This document shows, piece by piece, positions 44,709 through 55,752 of a stretch of 64,000 nt of DNA (its first letter is position 1; each line of letters begins with the position of its first letter). Both the position numbers and the translations under genes were made by a program. This stretch comes from Irpex lacteus (lineage: Eukaryota > Basidiomycota > Agaricomycetes > Polyporales > Irpicaceae). A model generated the notes under the pieces. It was not told where the DNA came from. It saw nothing but the letters and a program-made list of their open reading frames with translations, and did not search any database. The stretch is from contig MQVO02000009.1 in the NCBI GenBank assembly GCA_001986395.2, forward strand, positions 248,001-312,000, written 5' to 3'.

Positions 44709-46531
44709 TAAAAACCCTGCTTTACAGCACGGCCTTTCTTGGGCGCCTTAGTGGTAGAGGTTGTCATAGCGTTGGCAGACCGCGGGGTAATGCGATCGAG
44801 CAGAGAGCCATGGGCTGGGGTAATACGATCCAGAAGCGGTGTGCCTGAGATCCGAGTGGCTAGCTCGCGCGAGATGGGCTGCACGTGCAGGCGATAGAGG
44901 TGGTTGGTCTGGAGTTGGCCTTTCATGATGTCATCACCGTCGAATGAGAGAGTGAGATGGCCACCCTTGGACGCCGACTCAACGCCACGGCGGTCTAGGC
45001 ATCCTTGGGAAACGAGATTAAGTCTCGCAGATGGGACGTGAAGCGCATCCGAGAGTTTGATCGTACACGTGCGTCCGTTGACAACTGATTTGAGATAGAC
45101 ATCGCCCTTCCCCACGGCAGAGGTGGATAAGGCTGATCCGAATCCCTTGACGTGCAAGGGAATGATCTCCTTGTAGTTGCTGAAGACGGATCTGTCGTAG
45201 AAAATGTGTCTGTTGGCGCCAGAGTCGTGGAAGACGTTCTGGTTCTGTTTGTTCTCAGAGACCAGGGCGGCGGTATTACACGTGATGGACAGGTCGGGGT
45301 CAGGCTCGGCGATAATATTAAACGCGTAGAGGTCCCCTTCCTGGGATAAGGCAACAGCGGCCTCAACGTCGGCCTCGGAGCCTCCATCGTCGTGGTCGTG
45401 ACAGTGCGTGCACTTTTCGACAGCGGTGGCTGCGTTAGCACGAGGCTTCGCGTTGTTGAAGACCTTCTGCTGGTTACGGGAAGCAGCAGGCTTCCGTTGA
45501 CTAGCCGGGAGATGCAGATCTCTCTTGCCGCGCCACCACTCTGGGTATTGGCCGGCCTTAGCGCCTCCCTCGGCGAAACAGTCCGCAGTACGATGACCTA
45601 TAGGCCGCGGGCATTTCTTGTTCTCACAGGTGGGAACATTTCCATCGTCCGCCTTCTTAGACTTCTTGGCGGGCGTCGCCGAATAGTTGACGGATGGGGA
45701 ACCCGGGCGCTTGGGGTACAGCGCCTCGGTGTTGTAGACCTCTGCCATCGTGCTGGCGTCCTTCTTCTTGGTGTTCCAGTCGTGGTTTCTGATCATGGAA
45801 AACACCCTGGCCGACGAGAGGGGTGCGTTATTGGCGTGTGCACTCACGAGATCCTCGAAGAGTCTCCCCCCGAAGTCAGACCAGTCAGGAGTGGCCGGCA
45901 ATAGGTTGGCGATGGTGACAGCAAAGTCGGTGTCTTTGATGCGGTTGGGATCGTGGGAACGCAGATCGACGTATAACTTGCGTAGTTGTTCAGCCCACTT
46001 AGAGACGTCCATACCGGGCTCGCATGTGAATTTCATGATGTTCTGGAACTGAACTTGAGTCCGGGTGAAGTTAAGTGGCCGGTACTCCTCGGCGAGGAAG
46101 TCCCAGATAGCCTTAGCAGAGTCCTCGTCGGAGATCAGCGAGCGTTTCTCTGATGGAAGGGCCTCGAGGAGGATAGTCCGGGCGGTCAAGTTGCCCTCGG
46201 CCCAAGGTTCAGCGGCCTTGGTCTTGGCCAGGACGTCAGCCTCGTTACCCTCCTGGATGAACCAACGAGGTTGCTTGGTCTGTTCGTCTGTGGCTTGAAT
46301 CCTCGTCTCTAGGACAAGTGGAGGAATGACAGGGGCGATGGACTCGGGCCCCTCGATGTACTTCCATAGACGCAACATCTTCAACTTCGACTTCGCAACT
46401 CCCACCCATGAACCATACGAATTACTGGTTCCATCGTCGACTAACTTTTCGAGACGTTTGCCCGAATGGTTGGAGTAGTCGGAGGCAGTAGTGCCTGAAG
46501 GGACGGCTGATGGCGACCCAGGGGTAGACAT
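44699..46531 (-). CDS. copia Gag-protease polyprotein
   Basis: This is a 610-residue ORF starting MSTPGSPSAVPSG, 76 bp after the 5' LTR. The N-terminal half matches copia-type gag (UBN2-like: WDFLAEEYRPLNFTRTQVQFQ, WAEQLRKLYVDL). A zinc knuckle of unusual spacing, CX4CX5HX4C (CENKKCPRPIGHRTADC), lies near residue 302. The aspartic protease has VFHDSGANRHIF near residue 435, with the flap/GK region VKGFGSAL after it. The ORF stops at TAG (44699-44701) just where the pre-integrase motif LHRLVGHIG opens in the -1 frame, so Pol is probably made by frameshifting. The frame is fully open and consistent with a recently active copy. Confidence 0.9.
   Translation of the reverse strand: MSTPGSPSAVPSGTTASDYSNHSGKRLEKLVDDGTSNSYGSWVGVAKSKLKMLRLWKYIEGPESIAPVIPPLVLETRIQATDEQTKQPRWFIQEGNEADVLAKTKAAEPWAEGNLTARTILLEALPSEKRSLISDEDSAKAIWDFLAEEYRPLNFTRTQVQFQNIMKFTCEPGMDVSKWAEQLRKLYVDLRSHDPNRIKDTDFAVTIANLLPATPDWSDFGGRLFEDLVSAHANNAPLSSARVFSMIRNHDWNTKKKDASTMAEVYNTEALYPKRPGSPSVNYSATPAKKSKKADDGNVPTCENKKCPRPIGHRTADCFAEGGAKAGQYPEWWRGKRDLHLPASQRKPAASRNQQKVFNNAKPRANAATAVEKCTHCHDHDDGGSEADVEAAVALSQEGDLYAFNIIAEPDPDLSITCNTAALVSENKQNQNVFHDSGANRHIFYDRSVFSNYKEIIPLHVKGFGSALSTSAVGKGDVYLKSVVNGRTCTIKLSDALHVPSARLNLVSQGCLDRRGVESASKGGHLTLSFDGDDIMKGQLQTNHLYRLHVQPISRELATRISGTPLLDRITPAHGSLLDRITPRSANAMTTSTTKAPKKGRAVKQGFYTA
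44711..44717 (-). promoter_or_regulatory. candidate -1 ribosomal frameshift heptamer (G GGU UUU)
   Basis: Reading the gag frame CAG GGT TTT TAC, the heptamer G GGT TTT fits X XXY YYZ and lies four codons before the gag stop codon. After a -1 slip the next codons give L-H-R-L-V-G-H-I-G, the conserved start of the GAG-pre-integrase domain. No stem-loop or pseudoknot was checked downstream. A single-base deletion would also explain the frame change. Confidence 0.5.
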
Positions 46532-46596
46532 GTCGAGATACGAGATTGATTTTAGAGATTCTGATGGTAGATAGTGTGCGCTTTAGAGCTGACGGA

Positions 46597-46607
46597 GGCT
46601 CATAACC
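46597..46607 (-). other. copia primer binding site (tRNA-iMet anticodon region)
   Basis: Directly next to the 5' LTR the minus strand reads GGTTATGAGCC. This is complementary to the anticodon-loop stretch GGCUCAUAACC of yeast-type initiator Met tRNA. Drosophila copia primes from a tRNA-iMet half molecule in the same way, so internal half-tRNA priming is likely. Confidence 0.75.
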
Positions 46608-46816
46608 TGTCAATCTGGCACAGCGTAAGACAGAATAATATTCTCTGTGATGGGGGACATACCTGGCACAGCGTAAGACAGAATAGAGTACCGCTGTGCC
46701 GGGAACGACGATTTTATACATGAAAATACTCGATCGTAAATGTCCCAAATAGTCCACCGGCGCTGATGCGCCCTCTACTGCCTAATCCGGTAAGAGATCG
46801 GGTCACCGGCTTGACA
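46608..46816 (-). repeat. copia 5' LTR
   Basis: It is 209 bp long with TG...CA ends and identical by eye to the other LTR. It is expected to carry the element promoter for minus-strand transcription toward gag. Confidence 0.92.
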
Positions 46817-46821
46817 GTGGC

Positions 46822-47970
46822 TAGAGATGCCTTGTACGTGAGCAGGACCTGGTACGTCTCATGTCTTGTCTATCTTTCTAATATGGATCGGCATGTGCCG
46901 CGTATGCTCGCTGAGCGACATCCTCAGTTGAATACTCATATTAACTGTTAGTAAAATAGCTACAGAGTCAGAATTTCAAACGGAGTATTGATGAGTGCGG
47001 TCACATATATGATTAGCTCTTCAAGCCTCTATGATTTAATCTTTCACTGGACTGAAATTGACTTAGATCCAGAAACATCGAAATATTCAGCATGAGAAAC
47101 GAAGCCAAGTCCGGAGTTCGTTGTTTCTTGGGCGATTGCAAAGTAGGCCGGCTGGCCAGACTGGTCACAGGCTAATATGCTTGCCAGTAGTTGGAGGCAT
47201 GTACAGGGGAGAAAGGCCATGGAAAAGCATACATACGGACATACATGAACACGCTCTAGGATTAGGGCTTACAATTCATGGAGATTGAGCAAGCCCTGGT
47301 TCAACTTGAACGTGGGTCTCGGAGAGTAGGGTCGGACACGATAGAGGCGAAAGAGCCTGAATGTGATATAGCCCTATGTTGATGTATAGTATTCTTCCCT
47401 GTTGTGGTACACCGGGAACCAGGGCTTGGTGATGATGCAGCATCGGCCAATGTTTTAATTTATAATAATGTTTGTACAAGGTAAGTAATCTGAGGATAAC
47501 ATACCGTGACTCAGATTCTACCAAGTAAGTATTCTAAGTACTTTTGATCTTCGCCGCCTTGGCGGCTCACAAAGTGTCCTTGTTCTACTACTTAGTACGG
47601 GTCATCACAGCTAGATTATCAGGAGAAGCAACGGAGAACATCGACTACAAAACAGCAGCGTCTGATAGCCTTACGTCGCGTTATCGCCTCGAGTCGCACG
47701 AGAAATACGGGAAATCGGACGGAGAGCGCCAGCCTCTAACCCACGTTGATGGTAGAGTTCAGGTAGGCCGCGATACTTTGATCAACGAGCGCTTCACATA
47801 CTGTGCCACGACAGGCTCGGACTGCTCGGACATCGTCACGGTACACAGGAAGGCTGTAAGTTCAAGTTACGCGTCCACTAAACACACCAGTGAGTAGCTG
47901 GTGTAAAAGCACTCGAGATATCAAACAAAGTGCTCCTGTCATATTGATTTTCCACCAATGTAGCACTGCG
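46822..47970. other. intergenic stretch right of the copia element, no gene recognised
   Basis: The sequence is AT-richer than its surroundings. A 117-codon plus-strand frame at 47544-47897 shows no domain and no flanking splice signals, so it is not called. No tRNA gene was recognised. Part of the right end should be the 3' untranslated region of the FAD monooxygenase. Confidence 0.4.
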
Positions 47971-49493
47971 CTAAGTATGTTTATCAGGCGACGCCTTGAA
48001 TGATGCCTCTCTTGCCTGTACCATCCCCTCTGCACCTTCCGCCCACTGCTCACGCACTGCTTTATTCCTCTCTATACATGCCTCAATCCCTTGCACGACA
48101 CGGCACTCTCCCTGCGCCCTCGCACTTTTCACCATTGCTGATGAACGCGGAATGCGGACCGTTTCGAATTCCGTGAATATTGTTTGGAGCATTGATGTGG
48201 ACGGAGAAGCAGCAGAGGGATTATACTTGTCGAGTAACTCGATGAGAAGGTCGACGTCCTCGAAAGATTGGTTTGCCCCTTGGCCAATGTGCTGATAGCG
48301 ATGACAAACCGATTAGCGACGAGACAAATGAGACATGTGGAAGAACTCACGGGGCTTGTTGGGTGAGCGGCATCGCCAATTAAGACAACACGATCGCGAT
48401 GCCAAGTTGCGAGCTCAGGCCGATCGTATAAGCCATACTAAGACAGTAAGGTCAAACATCGGAGGCGACACTCAGGCCTCTAAAACGGGCACAACATACC
48501 TTCACGATATGCTCAGAATTCTTGATGAGCTCTGAGCCTCCAAACTCCCATTCCGCGACTTCTGAGTTTTGTATCGCTTGCTTGACAGAATCGTCTTGAG
48601 CCCTCCAAGTCTCCTTGGCCTCTGGTTCCCTCTTTGTTACGCTATCCATGGAGATTTCCTACATTAGTACTACTGTGATGACAGAGCTCAAGTGACAGAA
48701 CTCACGCCCAAGAAGCTTGTCTATCGTTGAGTACATAAGAGACAATATGCGCCCCATCGCCAAAGAGGTTTAGGAAAGTGTACGGGTTCTTCATGCTGTC
48801 TGGAATTGGGCAAATTCCGCCTGTCTGTCGTGCCGTATAGTCAGGGCGTCGAATGTATATGCAGGACCTCAGTGAACACACACCTGGCATAAACCTGTGA
48901 AATCGGCCTTTTCTTGGCCAAACAAGCAAGTGCGTGTATTGCTGTGAAGGCCGTCGCAGCCTACGACGAAGCTTCCCGTAGCCTTGGATCCGTTTTCGAA
49001 GGTTACAGTCACCGAGTCTTCGGCCTGTTCCAGAGATACCAACTTATGGCCCCACTTGAACTCGACACCAGCACGCTCGGCGGCTTCTACGAGGGCTTTG
49101 TGGAATACTGTGCGCCTGACGCCGTAAAAAGTGAATGTCGACTCGGAGTCCGCTATCTTGTCCGCCAGAACGCCCTTGTCTCCGGGAACCACAGAGTACA
49201 TGGCTGTTCTTTCGAGCTTGGCCTTTTCAAGGTTGTCCAACAGACCCGGAACCTTTGAAAGCACGCGCAGCCCGTTTGGCTGTAAACTAGAGGGTGCAAC
49301 CAACAGTTAGTATTTCCGAGATGAGAGGAGAGTGTTCCAGGGAAATGGCTCACACATGCCCAAGACCACCGTCCGGTAGCTCGGCAACTCGTTCGTACAC
49401 GGTCGGGTTATATCCTTTGAGCTTGAGGAATGTGGCAAGGACGGGACCGGCAATTCCTGCACCAACAACGATGACCTTTGTAGCTGACGACAT
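47971..49493 (-). CDS. FAD-dependent monooxygenase (salicylate hydroxylase-like)
   Basis: The start at 49493 reads MSSATKVIVVGAGIAGPVLA, the FAD Rossmann GxGxxG motif. After an intron it continues LQPNGLRVLSKVPGLL, FYGVRRTVFHKALVEAA and the DG motif FVVGCDGLHSNTRTCLFG. A later exon holds DRVVLIGDAAHPTSP with HIGQGANQSFEDVD, the GD motif that binds FAD ribityl. This is the group A flavin monooxygenase (PHBH-type) layout, using one FAD and NAD(P)H to hydroxylate small aromatic or polyketide-type substrates. There are about six exons. The stop is TAG at 47971-47973 after SPDKHT. No clustered biosynthetic genes are seen nearby, so the substrate is unknown. Confidence 0.85.
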
Positions 49494-50403
49494 GATTCTT
49501 CAGTATCCTCGATGGGAGTAGACCGTGAAAGGCGAACAGGAGAAATTGGTGCTGAAAAGGGTCATGAGTGTCGTTTTATAAAAATATCAAGCAGAATAAG
49601 CGTCTGCGAAGCAACACTGCCTTCATAACATGGTAAGCAGCTGGACACTCGTCGCGTAGTCAACGACTTGCAAGTAATCGACGCATCTGGATAGAAGCCT
49701 CCATTTTCATATCATGAATCAATTCAGAGTCATAAGACGGCCCCGCTGCACATGGATCAAAAATCTCGCTACCGTTTCGCACCTTCAGCGTTCACCGAAA
49801 AGTAACCGGCCACACACTGCGGCCATTGGTACTAGGTTAGTCAACCTTTGTCCATGATCGTGAGTTACACCGTTCTTCTTCTTGAAGTCTCGGAGTTTAC
49901 CCATAAGATCGATCTTAGCTGCTTCACCGAGTCAATGAGTCAGTTTCTGCTAGTCATTGTTCGAAGAGAGAAACGCACATTTCTAGGAACCGGTGTTGAC
50001 TCGAGGAAAGAAGCAACGCAGAGAAGAATCTTTTGATGTCCGAGGATTTCAATTGTCGAAGAGTGACTATGTTGAATGCATGCGCCCACATCTTGGTGTG
50101 GTCAGTGTTAAGCTCAGTATTGACCCCCGAGAACCTGTAATAGATTTCTGTGTATATTGATGAATTAGATTGTAACGATGTAAGGTCCCCTACTATGCGA
50201 ACCAGTACTGAGTAAGAGAATACCGTCTGATTTCTACACAGACGGGGTGGATAGATGTGTAAGTATGATGGTAGATCGTAATGGGGGTATAGGAGATGGA
50301 ACCACTGATACATTAGCGATACATGATGTGTTGATATATTCGTGTGAGGCGACTTGAAGCATTGCAAGGAGCTTGTACCATGACGATTGCTGTGCTAGGA
50401 CGT
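49494..50403. other. intergenic stretch between monooxygenase and G-alpha genes
   Basis: It should contain the monooxygenase promoter on the left side and the G-alpha 3' end on the right. The minus-strand frame at 49954-50367 (137 codons) lacks any family resemblance and is rejected. No RNA gene was recognised. Confidence 0.35.
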
Positions 50404-52457
50404 TTAGACGACCGCACCGTTTTCTCTAAGCATAGTGAGGAAGATGACATCTTTAACTGTGGAGAGTAGTTAGCAGTGTGCATCCGGGTTGGGTCTGAAC
50501 AGCGTATAATTACCTCGCGCAAGTAAGCCACCCATGAATGCAGTGTCCTATACAGGGAGGGTGAGCGGTTGTGAACAGCACAATGGACGCAGACTTACAA
50601 TCGCGGTACAGGTATGTATATGTAGTTGACGGGGCTGAGGTGAGGAATGCTTGTGGACAGCGTGGAATTTGCGCTTGCAGTCTAGAAATGATATTCAGTC
50701 CGCTAGATCAGTGTGTGTATTCATGACAAAACTCACACATGGCGACAGCCTCAGCGCTGTTCGGTTGGTCCTTGTACAGAGGGACAAACGAGGAAAACTG
50801 GATGCCTGGAGCAAGGAAAGTCAATGAGGTTGCATGTACTGGGGAAACTGAGTTATACGTACCAGCGTCCAGCTTTTTCTTCAACAGATCCATCTTGTTG
50901 AGGAATAATATGAACGTTGCCTGAGCCAGTAATCTGCTCTCGCAGATTTGCTTCCACAAACCGAACGAATCCAGCTAGAGGGTGAGGTATTTATCTCAGT
51001 ACAAATTCCCGCTCTGCGGTGCGGAATGACCTACCATGCCATTTACGGAGGGGTCTTCGGGCAGGAATACGTCGAAGTTAGAGATAGGGGATAAGAATAT
51101 CATAGCATTGACTAAGTAAATCGCGTGAGTTATTGTCGACAGATAATCGGTCAAACTGCTTACCGTCATCAAAGAAGGCCGCCCACACGGCTGAATAAAA
51201 TTTACGGTCAGTATATCTGCAAGGATAATGGTAGAACATATTGGTGTACCTCTTTGGCCGCGACGTCCTTCCACATCATAAAATACCCACTCATTCCCTG
51301 CAAAAGCTATTCAGCTCGCCATAAGCAGATGGCCCAGTCACAGAACACTCGCAACTTACCATCTTCCATAACCAAACGATGCTCTTCAACGCCGATCGTC
51401 TGGACCCGAGCCCGCATGATGTCCTCTGCGGTTGGGATATACTTAGTCGACGCAATGCGTGCTGCGTGGTTTAAGAAGCTGGATATAACAAACACGAACG
51501 TCAGCGAATGATGATGTCCACTTAACCTTAAGACCTACAAGCTATGTGAATCGTCTAGTACGACGGATCGTCTTCGTAGGTCCTCGTGAACGGCTTTCTC
51601 AGCCCATAGCGCAACGATGTCATCTCGACACGCATCCAGCACTTGTCTTGAATCCTGAAGCTCATCCTGTGTGCTCGACGTTGGCCTCTTAAGCCTCGCT
51701 AACGCCTTCCACCCAGGTCTCGCGCGAAGGGAAGTCTCAAGAGCCTTTGATTCTATGCTCGAGCGCGAGTTGAAGTCGTCTGAATTAGAACTGTTGGCTC
51801 CAACCACAGGTGAATGTGGTTGAGACTCGGGAGCTATCCGTCCTTGCAGTATGATCTCGACTTGCCGCAACGGCGATAACCGCATGCGCAATGTCCGGAC
51901 AGGGTCGCTCCCCGCATGACGAATGCTGTGATTAGACATGCTTGACTGGCTTCGATTATTACTGCTTGGAGCAATGCTCTCAGAAGGGACCGGTGTTGAG
52001 AGCACCTCGAGAATGAAGTTGACCGCGCGGACGAGGTTCAGATGGATGACGGCTCGCCATGCTTCTGCTTCTGCCTGGAAAGCCTTGGGAGCGAACAGCA
52101 GCTGGAAGTTCTTGAGCAGTGTTGACTTGCCTGCCTCGGCCTGACCTAGATTCGGTATGTTGTGTTCTAGAGGCTGTTGAGTATCAGATGGAGAAGGGGG
52201 ACACGCACCGAGCAGAAGAAGCTTCGCCTGAGGCCGGCGTTTCTTCATTTCTTGTCTGTCCAACTCAATGAGACGGTCAATCTCATCACTGAACATGAGT
52301 TCGTCATCAGATCACCACCAGCTGCGAGCACTTCTTGGACGTACTTTCTCTTCTTTGCCTCTCTCTCCGCCTCCAGCCGTGCTTCCGAGGGTTCCCCGCC
52401 ATCCAAGGAATTTCGAGGCGGCCACTCTGCGCTTATACTTGATCTGCTAGGAGTCAT
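50404..52457 (-). CDS. non-canonical G protein alpha subunit
   Basis: The start at 52457 is MTPSRSSISAEW, with no N-terminal MGC, so it is not predicted to be myristoylated. After an intron (minus donor GTACGT) comes NDEIDRLIELDRQEMKKRR, then LLLLGQAEAGKSTLLKNFQ (G1, P-loop). A long helical-domain insertion follows (RSSIESKALETSLR, HSPVVGANSSNS), then switch I ARVQTIGVEEH with Arg and Thr retained, FLNKMDLLKKKLDAG (G4, NKMD), TCTAID (G5) and a C-terminus ending VKDVIFLTMLRENGAVV. Switch II reads YDVEGRRGQR where canonical G-alpha has DVGGQRSER, so the catalytic Gln is replaced by Arg and the first Gly by Glu. This fits the expanded, divergent G-alpha families of mushrooms. At least eight introns. 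Probably low GTPase activity, which is inference. Confidence 0.85.
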
Positions 52458-53833
52458 CAATAACGTGAAGTATCCGGAAACTTGAATAGAGTCTGGGGGC
52501 CGTGGAAGGGACCGATTGACGATAGGAGTCGCGAGACAGGGTGAACGAGCAGCGTGGCGAGGGGAAAGCGTACAAGATCAAGAAAATAATAATTGAAAGG
52601 AAATACGACGACCCGTATGATAAACCTCACAAAACTAGCCTACGTCCGTAGTCAGCGTAGTGGGCGGGGGACCAATGCCGGATCGATCGTAACTGAGTCC
52701 CCCTGGCCCGCCTTTCCTTCCTGGACATACCGTACCATCGGCAGCCCGCTGCCGCCACGCTAACTCAGTCGTAGTCCTCCGCGAATTTCTTTATTCCCCG
52801 TGGTAAGTGCTGGTTGCTGGCCATGATCATACCGCTCACGACCAGCTGATCATATCACAGCTCGTTTGGACAATCGCCGTGGCCAGGCCGTACAGTATGC
52901 TTGCATGACTACTGCAGATACCATGGAAGTGAATGGATAACTACATAGGCTCTTAGGCGCCAGTGACGGAGGAGAGCAACATCTCCGAGTCCGAAAGGCC
53001 CGTCTACAAGTTTCGGCGCAACGCCTACGCAAATTTAGACGGCATTCAGCGTATCGGAGGTGTTTCTGACGTTCTGCATGCGCACTGGTCGCGACCTGAC
53101 GTGAAGAAAATACAACGTGCCCCACCACGATTGCCGTGAATCCAATCCAAAAGGCTCGGAAAGATGTCCCTCAGCCCTCGTCGTAATGTGCGCGAGTTGA
53201 TGTCGTCTGGGTGACCGAAGCGGACTGTAATTTATCAGGCCCATTCATTCTTCTGTATACGAACGTCGAAGGGTCGTCGGCGCAGTTGATCTTGAAAAGC
53301 AACCCTGACCGGCAACTTGAAGGATATTATCTTGAGCAGATGGATCGACCTTGAAAAGGATGCATGCCGAAGTCTATGACGCGCAAGGGTATCAGCGGTG
53401 AAGTGTCCATTCGTGGCTGAAGAAACATGAGAAGGACGTGCTACTCTAATATAAGACACCAGAAACAATAGCAAGAGAACTGCGCCGAGACTTAACATAG
53501 AATGCAAAAGCAAAGTAGCTATAGCACGATTGCGTTGCGTTGCGCTAAAAGTACAAATGTCGATGATTGAAAAGAAATGAAAGAATGGTGGAAGATGCGA
53601 GGCAGTGGTTCGAGGCCAGGAGGCTTGCATCTTGTATGCACGACGTAATAGTATAAATACTACTGCTACGAATATCTTATCCGTGTTTCCTTTAGTATAA
53701 CCTAACATAGCAGAACGCAGATCGTTATTATCGCAGCACACGACCAGGATCAAATGACGGCTTACCAATTTCCGATACAATCCCAGCAGCCCAAAGCACT
53801 CACGATCGCATACGATCGCAACCCCCGTCACCC
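52458..53833. other. intergenic stretch upstream of G-alpha, no supported gene
   Basis: A 200-codon minus-strand frame at 53235-53837 contains one hydrophobic run (LGAVLLLLFLVSY) but no conserved motif. It overlaps the end of the next gene and is probably chance. The TATA-poor stretch near 52560-52760 should hold the G-alpha promoter. Nothing else is recognised. Confidence 0.35.
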
Positions 53834-55675
53834 TCACCGTGCATTCTTCGCTCTCATTACCCTGTCATACGACTCTGCTAGGGGATTTCGATACTGCAGC
53901 ATCGTAAGATGGGTGTTAAGATACGGAGGGGGAAGTAAAGGATGGATGGTATCCTGCTGTGCGGTCTCTTCTACCAAAGGGAAATGCACGACCATTTGCT
54001 GGAAAGGCGTCTTGGGTGGCGAGGGGACGGCCCGGCGACCAAGATTTAGACTCGACAGAGCAGCGAACGTGGATGAACTAGACGTCGTTCTCTGTCTGTC
54101 ATGCCCAGAAGCTTTCGTCAGCTGGGCATGACTGGCGGACGTCTGGAGCCCTCCCGTGGGCATCGTGGCAACCGAACTTCTCGAGCTCGTAGACGATCTC
54201 CTCAATTGTCTTGAGGCCTCCGATATAGTCGGTGAGGGATGAGAAAGCACAGGTGATGGTACGCTGGCCTGCATGCTCAGCGTTGGCGAGATGGCTCGCA
54301 TGCTCGTAGGCGATGTCTGAATTGACATGTCGGTTGCATTAGAGTTTGAAGGAACGGTGGTAAGAGGAGCCAATGGCACGGGCTTTGCCGAGCCAAGGAC
54401 AGCGCCGTACCCAAGCGAGTTGGCGCGTATGAGAGGGTGGGGACGAAGAGCATGCGATGCTGTGGTATGAATGGAAGTGATGGAAGGCGGGCGTGTCATG
54501 GATCGCTTGGGTTCGTCTGGGGATCTGCGAGGAGGGGAATGGGTTTCTGAGCGAGCTTTACCGGCAGTCGGCGTTAATGGCAAGACAGGAGGCGGGTCTA
54601 TGTGAGGGGCACTTTGTTGCGGGGGTGCAGACTTTGGTGGTGATAGCTGAGGTGATTGTACAGGCTGGGAGGGCTGAGGGGCATAATCGCGTGTTGTGAC
54701 CTGAGAACCTGGAACACCCTCTGTTGGCCGAACAGTCTCGACCGGGGGCGCAGTGGTGTCTATGCGAGGAAGGACGACCACTTCTGCGCGAGGAGTGGGG
54801 AGCTCATCCTTGGCAAAGCCGTTGGTTGTTATAGTGTTTGGAGGGAAATGAGGCTTATCGACAGGAGTTACACCTTCGCCGTCCGAGTCGTTCACTGGGG
54901 TCGCAGCACCGCTTTCCGAAGATATCCACTCATCGTCATCGGCTTCAGAGGGACTAGCTATAGAAAACCCAGCCTTGTGTTTAGATGCCCCTTTCGTGCT
55001 CGATGGTCCAGAGGTACGGCGTGGTGGTGGTGCAGTGGTATGATTCTGTTGTAGCCTCACACTGCTGTTATTGCGTGCGATGTGTGTACCGCTTCGGCTG
55101 TGGACATTAGACTATAGATCACGAGATATGAATACAGTCTTTTCGTCAAGAGAAGACAGGCCACACACCTCGAGATGGTGAGCCTTCTTGGGTTTATCAG
55201 GATACCTCGAGGGCGCTGGATCCTTTGCTGTGAGTGTCAAGTTATTCAAGCCCAACCTCGACCCTCCTCCTGACGATCCTCTCGAGTGCGTCCTGGTCAA
55301 TCCTCCCCCTGCGCGATGTTGCCCGTGAGGTTTAGGACCCATTGAAGAAAGCGAGGTGGTTGTGGTTGAGCGTTGGAGGGGCCGACTGTTACCTCCGGCG
55401 CCTTCGAGATTAGTCACCGCGTGCATTTCACGTGGTGCTCCAGAGCCAACGAGAATTTTTGGATTGCCGGGGCTGTTTGAGAGTGGCGGAACAAGAAGCA
55501 GAGAGCGTCGGAGGACGTGCAAGTGACCGTCGTCGTCGTTGGTCTGTGCGAGCTCGATACCTAGCTTGTTCTGGCAGAGATAATCATTCTGTGGCGTGGA
55601 CAGAGAAGCCTATCACTGCGTCACATTCACTCGACTACCACTGCCTCGGGAGTCGGTTCCTTCCACGTGCAGCAT
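53834..55675 (-). CDS. disordered Ser/Pro-rich protein, possibly TCO89-like (TORC1)
   Basis: A proposed first exon at 55675 (MLHVEGTDSRGSGSR) joins by a 46-bp intron to NDYLCQNKLGIELAQTNDDD, then LHVLRRSLLLVPPLS. It continues through LEVCGLSSLDEKTVF to the large exon (55060-53834) containing DDDEWISSESGAATP and ending LQYRNPLAESYDRVMRAKNAR. Most of the protein is low-complexity Ser/Pro/Thr. The acidic DDEWxSSESGAATP motif with a conserved C-terminal LxYRNPLAExxDR tail recalls fungal proteins annotated as TORC1 subunit TCO89 domain, from memory only. If so it would act with Tor1 at the vacuole. It is divergent from UTP6 (start 55753), 77 bp apart, so the two share a promoter. Confidence 0.5.
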
Positions 55676-55752
55676 TCCCTTTCTGAGATCTGCACTATCC
55701 GAAAGTTTGCACATAACTTGTACCTCGACCACCTCGACACACCGCGCCCACC

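Larger units (their letters stand above)
30103..46816 (-). mobile_element. Ty1/copia retrotransposon, split by a nested gypsy element
   Basis: Two 209-bp LTRs (30103-30311 and 46608-46816), identical by eye and with TGTCAA...TTGACA ends, flank a minus-strand gag-protease ORF and a pol ORF. The 5-bp sequence GTGGC stands immediately outside both LTRs (30098-30102 and 46817-46821). Removing the inserted chromovirus (30995-42559) and one copy of its target duplication leaves an element of about 5.14 kb, the usual size for this group. The order integrase, reverse transcriptase, RNase H marks it as copia type. Identical LTRs mean a recent insertion. The pol gene is now interrupted, so this copy is no longer autonomous. 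Confidence 0.93.

Noticed and set aside
47544..47897. 117-codon plus-strand ORF right of the copia element
   Set aside because: No motif and no neighbouring exon; likely chance.
53609..53620. B-box-like sequence GGTTCGAGGCC suggesting a tRNA gene
   Set aside because: No A box or cloverleaf stems fit around it.
53235..53837. 200-codon minus-strand ORF with a hydrophobic run
   Set aside because: It overlaps the next gene's end, has no family motif and reads like chance frame in intergenic DNA.
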